A program made the position numbers and the translations under genes. 11,680 nt of DNA from NCBI GenBank assembly GCA_003225655.1, contig QIAW01000202.1, forward strand, positions 6,031-17,710, given 5' to 3'. The notes beneath the pieces were generated by a model. The model searched no databases. It had not been told where the DNA came from and worked only from the letters and a program-made list of their open reading frames with translations. Source of the stretch: Acidobacteriota bacterium (GTDB taxonomy: Bacteria > Acidobacteriota > Terriglobia > Terriglobales > Acidobacteriaceae). Positions 7,441 through 11,680 of this stretch are shown piece after piece (within the stretch, counting starts at the first letter, position 1; each line of letters opens with the position of its first letter).

Positions 7441-7769
7441 AGCATTTCCAGCGTGGCTGTACCTTTCGGCGAGATCACGTGTCAGGGCATGACTTCAGAG
7501 TCTGCGAAAAAAATCTATTTTCTTGTCATTCCGACACGAAGTGGAGGAATCCCTATTGCGCCGAAATTTTCTGCTTCCGCTCCTCATGGATCCTTGAACA
7601 ATTCCATTTCTGGTTGTATCAGGCATTCGCTTTGTATCAGGGCACGACTTTCAGTCGTGCCAAAAAGGTTTGAATGAGAACCAACTCCTTGCTGCCGCAG
7701 GCTGGCGCGTAGCGAAGCGGAGCGCCCGAAAGAGAGGGAGTACACCAACATTGAAACTGCTTAGAACGC
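7441..7769. repeat. Gene-free convergent gap filled with short dispersed palindromes
   Basis: No convincing gene lies in these 329 bases between the converging response regulator and DUF2752 genes. The stretch holds two related units, tcagggcatgacttcag at 7482-7498 (decayed) and tcagggcacgactttcag at 7637-7654. The second belongs to a perfect 9-bp hairpin at 7641-7661. There is also a palindrome attcc-ga-cac-gaa-gtg-ga-ggaat at 7528-7550 and another, ggcgc ... gaa ... gcgcc, at 7704-7726. Short reading frames here are translations of the repeats. Because the A-run follows the 7641-7661 hairpin on the plus strand, it is not a good intrinsic terminator in either direction. Confidence 0.65.
7641..7661. 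repeat. Perfect 9-bp stem-loop
   Basis: The arms ggcacgact (7641-7649) and agtcgtgcc (7653-7661) pair perfectly around a 3-nt loop, ttc on the plus strand and gaa on the minus strand. A run of five A follows on the plus strand. A decayed relative of the left arm and loop is at 7482-7498, which points to a dispersed repeat and not a unique regulatory site. Confidence 0.7.
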
Positions 7770-8210
7770 CTAGCGTGGTGCGAGCAGCGTAAACGGATAG
7801 TGAGGGATGTTACGTACCACACCAAAAACAACTACTCCGGCCAGTGCCGTCCACCGGAACTTATCGGGAACTCGACTGTGGGGGAGAGTCCGCCCGCTTA
7901 AGACCAGAAAGATCTGCGAAGCGACCCAATAGATGATCAACGGCATGCTCACGACCAGCAGCGGGTTATAGCTGAGAGCAGCAGTGACATGCCCGTGCGC
8001 GAGCTGGTGGAGTGCGCGGGTCATGCCGCAGCCTGGGCAGTAGTATCCGGTGAGGGCATAAATGGGACAAACAGGAAAGAAACCTGCGGTCTCCGGGTTC
8101 CAGTGGTAGACCACGGCGGCGCCAGCCGCCAACAATGCCGCCCCTCCGCAGAATATGGAGTTCCGCAGCCTGGAATTGTGCACATCCTCCAGGCCGGGGA
8201 AGGCTTCCAT
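7770..8210 (-). CDS. DUF2752 family membrane protein
   Basis: This is a 146-residue integral membrane protein of unknown function. The DUF2752 hallmark is clear: FPVCPIYALTGYYCPGCGMTRALH (residues 45-68) followed by ALSYNPLL. It contains the conserved C48, the C58-x2-C61 pair and the GMTR motif. Hydrophobic segments lie at about 17-35, 83-105 and 118-135, and RNIPHYP near the end is also typical. I chose the ATG at 8210 because it overlaps the stop of the upstream gene as TGATG, a standard translational-coupling arrangement, with GGGGA about 9-12 nt before it. A TTG at 8225 would add five residues. It forms an operon with the CD225 gene just upstream. The cysteine pairs could bind a metal or form disulfides, but no activity is established. 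Confidence 0.85.
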   Translation of the reverse strand: MEAFPGLEDVHNSRLRNSIFCGGAALLAAGAAVVYHWNPETAGFFPVCPIYALTGYYCPGCGMTRALHQLAHGHVTAALSYNPLLVVSMPLIIYWVASQIFLVLSGRTLPHSRVPDKFRWTALAGVVVFGVVRNIPHYPFTLLAPR

Positions 8211-8659
8211 CAACGCTGTCCCCAAATGCTTCCCAACACGCCCAGGAACATAAGCAAGAAATAGATCAGCATGCTTCCGACCAGCACGCCGAGAGAAATC
8301 CAGTCAAACAGCTTGGCATTCTTGGCGGCAGCTTGCGCTCCCGCGATGTCGTTCATACCCAGCTTGCTGTTGACCTGGGTGGAATACACCAACCCGATGA
8401 TGGCAAAAGGCAGCGCCAAAATATTGCAGCACAGCAGGGTCACGACCGTCATGACAATGGATTGGACAAGATAGTTGGGGACCTCAGCGAGTCGGGGTGC
8501 GGGTACGCCGGGTACGGCTGGCACGACAGGTGCTGCTGCGGCAGGCGGTTGCGGCTGCGGAGGTGCTGGAGTAGATGAGAACTGTGGAATCGGCTGATTA
8601 CACTGCGAGCAAACGGTCGCTGTATCAGAGTTGCTGGCACCACAATTAGGACAAAACAC
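8210..8659 (-). CDS. Zinc-ribbon CD225/dispanin (IFITM-like) membrane protein
   Basis: This 149-residue protein starts with a zinc ribbon (MFCPNC and CSQC; C3, C6, C17, C20). A Pro/Ala-rich linker (about 22-58) follows, then a CD225/dispanin domain. The diagnostic block is PNYLVQSIV ... IIGLVYSTQVNSKLGMNDIAGAQAAAKNAKLFDWISLG, flanked by hydrophobic segments at about 63-93 and 118-143. A Cys-Cys pair (77-78) sits in the first hydrophobic segment, as in the eukaryotic IFITM proteins, where such cysteines are palmitoylated; that role is only a comparison here. Function in bacteria is unknown. The start is a GTG at 8659, set by a perfect AAGGAGG 7 nt upstream. A TTG at 8677 would place that ribosome site inside the gene. 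The stop overlaps the DUF2752 start by one base (TGATG). Confidence 0.87.
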   Translation of the reverse strand: MFCPNCGASNSDTATVCSQCNQPIPQFSSTPAPPQPQPPAAAAPVVPAVPGVPAPRLAEVPNYLVQSIVMTVVTLLCCNILALPFAIIGLVYSTQVNSKLGMNDIAGAQAAAKNAKLFDWISLGVLVGSMLIYFLLMFLGVLGSIWGQR

Positions 8660-8666
8660 CGATGTT

Positions 8667-8673
8667 CCTCCTT
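8667..8673 (-). promoter_or_regulatory. Strong ribosome binding site deciding the CD225 start
   Basis: AAGGAGG on the minus strand sits 7 nt before the GTG at 8659. It fixes the start at GTG and rules out the in-frame TTG at 8677, which lies upstream of this site. Confidence 0.85.
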
Positions 8674-8780
8674 GCAAAGACTACCGGAATCAGCCCTAAG
8701 GCTGGCGCTGCACCTATACTGCCGGGAAAAGCGAGTGTTTATCTATACCACGGATTGAATTGATAGGAAAGCATTCTCAG

Positions 8781-8801
8781 TTTCAGGTTTCGCGCCTGAA
8801 A
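8781..8801 (-). terminator. Hairpin just after the DHH gene, weak terminator candidate
   Basis: The arms tttcagg (8781-8787) and cctgaaa (8795-8801) pair perfectly around a 7-nt loop, three bases past the stop codon of the DHH phosphoesterase. No clear U-run follows on the minus strand, so it may protect the mRNA 3' end and not terminate by itself. Confidence 0.35.
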
Positions 8802-8804
8802 GGA

Positions 8805-9776
8805 TCAGGATTTTCCCGTCTGGCTGGCGCGAAGTTCCTGCACGATTTCACGTGCGGCGCTGCGGGCGCGCTCGAACTGGTTGGGCTCGAAAGAAATTGC
8901 GCCCACGCGGGCATGGCCGCCGCCGCCATAGCGTTCGCAGATCTCGGCCAGGTTTACCATGTTTTCCGCATGGGCCCAGGGATTGGAGCCGACAGCGACC
9001 TTGGTGCGGAAGCTGCTCTTGCTCAGGCCCACACTGTAAATGCAGTCGGGATGCAAATAGTAGGGGACAAACTTGTTATAGCCTTCCAGGTCTTGATCAG
9101 TGATATCGAAGAAGATTGTGCCCTCTTTGCACTCTGTGCGCTGGCGCAGGATTTCGATGGACTTCTGGTGGCGCTCCATCAATGGCGGTATGCGCTCGGC
9201 AACGAACGGTTCTTCAATGATCTGGTCCAGGGAGCGATCGGCGAGCAAAGGAATCAGCCGGCTGGCGAACTGTGGGTCCTGATTAGACTCGATGACCATG
9301 GTGAGCTTCATGGCGGGTTCGCGCATTTCCACGGCGGCATTGACGCTGGCAAATTGCGCTCCGTCAATGATGTCTGCCCACGCCACTAATTCTTTTACCG
9401 GTTCCACGTTGAAGCCGAAGCGCTTCTCGCCAATGGTGGCAATCAGCTTGGTGCATGATTTGTAGTCAGGATCGTAAAACTTGCGGCTGCTGGGCTGCTG
9501 CTCGAAGTGGGCGGCATCTTCCGGGGTCAGGAAAGCGCTCTGGTGATGGTCAAACCACCAAGTGATCTTGGGCGAGGTGGAATATTTGAAGTCCACAATC
9601 GCGTTTTCGTCGCCATCAAACTTGGATTCATCAAACAGCGCGCCGGCGCGGTGCACCAGGCCGGTGAAGACAAATTCAGCGCCATCACGCACGCGCTCAC
9701 GGTAAAAGCGCGCAAACAGCGCGGCAGAAGCAGCGCCGTCAAAACAGCGGTCGTGGTAAAAGACCCGAACTCTCAC
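8805..9776 (-). CDS. DHH/DHHA1 family phosphoesterase
   Basis: This 323-residue cytoplasmic protein is predicted to hydrolyse phosphodiester bonds in nucleotides or short oligonucleotides, using metal ions. The N-terminal motif is YHDRCFDGAASAALF (7-21). Next come IVDF (60-63), the DHH signature WWFDHHQSAF (73-82) and ADIIDGAQF (134-142). The C-terminal DHHA1 domain ends in RYGGGGHARVGAISF (282-296), its substrate-binding glycine motif. In the first motif, RecJ-type proteins have three aspartates (DxDxDG), whereas here the middle one is C11 (DRCFDG). The start is GTG at 9776 with AGAGG 7 nt upstream. Relatives include NrnA-like nanoRNases, cyclic-dinucleotide phosphodiesterases and RecJ-like exonucleases, and the sequence alone does not decide between them. 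It is transcribed toward the CD225 gene with a 145-bp gap, so co-transcription is possible but not shown. Confidence 0.88.
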   Translation of the reverse strand: MRVRVFYHDRCFDGAASAALFARFYRERVRDGAEFVFTGLVHRAGALFDESKFDGDENAIVDFKYSTSPKITWWFDHHQSAFLTPEDAAHFEQQPSSRKFYDPDYKSCTKLIATIGEKRFGFNVEPVKELVAWADIIDGAQFASVNAAVEMREPAMKLTMVIESNQDPQFASRLIPLLADRSLDQIIEEPFVAERIPPLMERHQKSIEILRQRTECKEGTIFFDITDQDLEGYNKFVPYYLHPDCIYSVGLSKSSFRTKVAVGSNPWAHAENMVNLAEICERYGGGGHARVGAISFEPNQFERARSAAREIVQELRASQTGKS

Positions 9777-9862
9777 TCAGGTTCCTCTCAAATACAAAAG
9801 CTAATAGGAATCTCATTGAGAGGGGATGGATGTCAAGTGGAAAACCAACTCTTGTCCAGGTC

Positions 9863-9890
9863 TTAGCCGCTAGCTTTTAGCTCTTGGCTT
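9863..9890. repeat. Short heptamer repeat tract (4 units)
   Basis: Four consecutive 7-nt units, ttagccg, ctagctt, ttagctc and ttggctt, share a TAGCT-like core. They resemble the longer heptamer arrays at 10629-10825 and probably belong to the same class of degenerate repeats. They lie between the DHH gene and the terminator of the DUF4870-like gene. Confidence 0.55.
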
Positions 9891-9946
9891 GCGATTTCAA
9901 GGATATTGCGTCAAATGATCGAGATCCACGACCCGACGAAAAAGCA

Positions 9947-9975
9947 AAAAGCGGGAGCAAGGTGCTCCCGCTTTT
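9947..9975. terminator. Bidirectional intrinsic terminator
   Basis: A perfect GC-rich stem of gcgggagc (9951-9958) and gctcccgc (9964-9971) surrounds a 5-nt loop. It is extended by aaaa on the left and tttt on the right. Read on the minus strand, it follows the stop of the DUF4870-like gene by 19 nt and is trailed by TTTTT-GC-TTTTT, a strong Rho-independent signal. The symmetric A and T runs let it work in both directions. Confidence 0.9.
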
Positions 9976-9994
9976 CCCAATGGGATGGGGTGAA

Positions 9995-10387
9995 TTATAA
10001 ACCCGCTTGCTTTGCAGCCATGGCGCCAATGATTGGCAACTGGGTCTTGTTGTTGCCATAAGCTTTGATCATCATGAAGATAAACAAACCAATTTCACCA
10101 AAAAAGAGAATGATATTAATGGGAAATATGATCAAAGCAAGAGGTCCCGCAATCATTCCCAGGATGAAGCCTAGAATCCAGAGGGCAATGAAGAGGACAA
10201 ACAGCGCGCCGCACAAAAACAGCGACTGAAACGCGTGAAAGCGGATGAACTTGTTGTTTTTGTAGGGCTCGGCGACCAGCCAGATGATGTCACAAATCAA
10301 GCCTACCGGCGAGTAGCACAAGAGACCGGCAATATTCGGTTCAAGTCCGCCGGAAGCCGCCGGCGATGGAGTGGGTGCAGTACTCAC
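9995..10387 (-). CDS. DUF4870/Tic20-like small membrane protein
   Basis: This is a 130-residue membrane protein of unknown function. A short Pro/Ser/Ala-rich N-terminus precedes hydrophobic segments at about 17-39, 57-78 and 83-108. The family-type motif is AEPYKNNKFIRFHAFQSLFL (39-58), with LPIIGAMA near the C-terminus, which resembles the DUF4870/Tic20-like group. I chose the GTG at 10387 because AGGAGG lies 7 nt upstream. A longer frame reaching 10498 would put this ribosome site inside the gene and add residues unlike the family. A strong intrinsic terminator follows directly, so this looks like a single-gene transcript. No partner gene is obvious. Confidence 0.83.
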   Translation of the reverse strand: MSTAPTPSPAASGGLEPNIAGLLCYSPVGLICDIIWLVAEPYKNNKFIRFHAFQSLFLCGALFVLFIALWILGFILGMIAGPLALIIFPINIILFFGEIGLFIFMMIKAYGNNKTQLPIIGAMAAKQAGL

Positions 10388-10394
10388 AGAATTA

Positions 10395-10400
10395 CCTCCT
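10395..10400 (-). promoter_or_regulatory. Ribosome binding site deciding the DUF4870-like start
   Basis: AGGAGG on the minus strand (cctcct on the plus strand) lies 7 nt before the GTG at 10387 and supports the short reading of this gene. Confidence 0.85.
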
Positions 10401-10628
10401 AAAGGTTTTATTTTTACTGCCCAAGGCACGCCCCAGGATGCTCTCTGAAGCGGCTCACAAAACGCGGACATGTCTGTCCCGCCAATCAACTCGCTCATTG
10501 ATGCACCCGCGGAAGACCGCCGCAGGATTTAACAGCATTATTGGGCGGACAATACCAAAAAAACCGGCATAAAGCAAAAAAAAATTGCATTAGTCCCCCC
10601 TCAGCTCTCAATCTTAATCATCAAGTCA

Positions 10629-10825
10629 AGTACCTAGTACTTAGCACTCGGCAGTCAGAACTCAGCATTCAGCCAAAAAGCAGCACTTAGCAATTAGCCC
10701 CGTCGATATCAGGGAAAGTGAGCGGCAGGGCAGCTCCGAGTCCTTATACGGGCCAAATGCTAATTGCTAAGCGGCTAAATGCTTGTTTAGGGGCTGAATG
10801 CTGACTGCTGAGTGCTGACTGCTAT
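10629..10825. repeat. Inverted pair of heptamer-repeat arrays
   Basis: The left arm is a run of 7-nt units from 10629: agtacct, agtactt, agcactc, ggcagtc, agaactc, agcattc, then after a short A-rich break agcactt and agcaatt (to 10695). The right arm (10759-10825) holds the same units inverted. Two 13-bp blocks are perfect inverted repeats: 10662-10674 with 10792-10804, and 10686-10698 with 10759-10771. About 60 bp of unrelated sequence lie between the arms. The whole can fold into a long imperfect cruciform or stem-loop. It occupies the divergent gap between the DUF4870-like gene and the acylase gene. The rest of that gap (10401-10628) has no gene and no promoter I could call with confidence. 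Confidence 0.75.
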
Positions 10826-10876
10826 GTTTGAGCATAGTGACGCCGGCATCGAGCAATGAGACAATGAGGCCAACGC

Positions 10877-11680
10877 ATGTCCTCGACCACGGTCACTCCA
10901 GTCGATCTCAAAGTTGCTAAGCGCCGCGGCCTTCGCCTGGTTTCGCGCCTTTTGGGTGGTGCGGTTGTTCTCTTGATCGTTGCAGCGGCAGCCGCTTATT
11001 TTTATGCTACGTCTCCCTTGCCGCAGGTGGATGGCGCCATCACCGTCGCCGGAGTTAGCGCACCGGTAGAGGTCATCCGCGACCCCCAGGGCGTGCCCCA
11101 CATCCGCGCACAGAGTCTCTCTGACCTGCTGTTTGCGCAGGGCTACGTAACCGCACAGGACCGGCTGTGGCAGATGGACATGACGCGCCGCTATGCCGCG
11201 GGCGAGCTGGCCGAGATCCTGGGGGCCGACCAGGTGAAGCACGACCGCGAGCAGCGGATTCTCTCGTTGCGGCAGGCCGCGCAGCGCACCGCCAGCCATC
11301 TGGACGAGAGCCAGAAGGCACTGGCCGAATCGTACGTTCACGGCGTAAATGCCTTTATCGAAAACCACAAAGGCAACCTGCCTCTGGAATTCCGTCTGCT
11401 GGGGTATGCGCCACGTCCCTGGACACTGGAAGACAGTCTGCTCGTAGGCGCGCAACTGGCGCACAGCCTCAGCCATGAGCAATTCGCAACCAAGTTGCTG
11501 CGGGAAAAATTGACTGTGGCCCTCGGCCCGCAAAAAGCGGCGGACCTGTATCCCAACGTATCGTGGCGTGACCGGCCACCGGCGACCGCGATGCACGAGC
11601 CGCAGCAGCCGGCGAGCAAGAACCCGGACGATGAAGATGATATGGGCGACCCGGCGACCGATACGAATATCGCGGCGGCG
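10877..11680 (+). CDS. Penicillin acylase family protein, N-terminal part (cut by window edge)
   Basis: Enzymes of this N-terminal nucleophile hydrolase family cleave amide bonds in penicillins, acyl-homoserine lactones or related substrates after self-processing. The 268 visible residues start with a basic N-terminus and a hydrophobic segment (about 23-43), suggesting a membrane anchor or uncleaved signal. The alpha-chain hallmark follows: VEVIRDPQGVPHIRAQSLSDLLFAQGYVTAQDRLWQMDMTRR (64-105), then AAGELAEILG. GYAPRPWTLEDSL (177-189) is also typical. Near 233-265 there is a Pro/Asp-rich, probably flexible stretch. The autocatalytic serine that begins the beta chain lies beyond the window, so activity cannot be judged. 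The ATG at 10877 has TGAGG 7 nt upstream. The substrate is unknown. Confidence 0.9.
   Translation, partial: MSSTTVTPVDLKVAKRRGLRLVSRLLGGAVVLLIVAAAAAYFYATSPLPQVDGAITVAGVSAPVEVIRDPQGVPHIRAQSLSDLLFAQGYVTAQDRLWQMDMTRRYAAGELAEILGADQVKHDREQRILSLRQAAQRTASHLDESQKALAESYVHGVNAFIENHKGNLPLEFRLLGYAPRPWTLEDSLLVGAQLAHSLSHEQFATKLLREKLTVALGPQKAADLYPNVSWRDRPPATAMHEPQQPASKNPDDEDDMGDPATDTNIAAA

Noticed and set aside
7453..7677. Small open frames in the gap after the response regulator
   Set aside because: They lie across short dispersed palindromes and have no ribosome site or protein-like pattern.
9831..9836. Perfect TTGACA on the minus strand upstream of the DHH gene as a -35 box
   Set aside because: No acceptable -10 hexamer lies at 16-19 nt spacing, so a promoter could not be supported.
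10787..11596. Minus-strand open frame (269 codons) opposite the acylase gene
   Set aside because: The plus strand encodes a clear penicillin acylase N-terminus. The minus frame has no family features and runs into the heptamer repeats.

Overview
The window looks like chromosomal DNA from a diderm soil bacterium, most likely an acidobacterium (Terriglobia-like). This is inferred from recognisable protein families, an LPS biosynthesis gene (lpxD), the style of the C-terminally extended tRNA nucleotidyltransferase, and many short dispersed palindromes in the intergenic DNA. No database search was possible. No phage, CRISPR array, rRNA or tRNA was seen.

Layout. From 1 to 2586 on the minus strand lies dnaE (replicative DNA polymerase III alpha), running off the left edge. 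Its reading frame is broken near 1501-1506, where about 61 nt encoding the conserved GPGRGS-type motif are absent. Upstream of dnaE is a 250-bp element with 13-bp inverted ends (2723-2972). It is followed by a minus-strand class II tRNA nucleotidyltransferase (3021-4724) with a long Pro/Ala/Lys-rich tail. Three plus-strand genes come next: a small conserved-looking protein (4961-5440), lpxD (5538-6551) and a REC-PAS response regulator (6673-7440). A repeat-rich 330-bp gap separates them from converging minus-strand genes. These are a translationally coupled pair encoding a DUF2752 membrane protein and a zinc-ribbon CD225/dispanin membrane protein (7770-8659), a DHH/DHHA1 phosphoesterase (8805-9776), and a small DUF4870/Tic20-like membrane protein (9995-10387) followed by a strong bidirectional terminator. 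After a 490-bp gap with an inverted heptamer-repeat structure, a plus-strand penicillin-acylase-family gene starts at 10877 and runs off the right edge.

Functional reading. The set is mostly housekeeping (replication, tRNA maturation, lipid A synthesis, nucleotide phosphoester hydrolysis), interspersed with small membrane proteins of unknown role. The genes do not form one pathway. The points most worth following up are the dnaE lesion, the zinc-ribbon CD225 plus DUF2752 pair, the 250-bp MITE-like element, and several families of short palindromic or heptameric repeats that recur in almost every intergenic gap.
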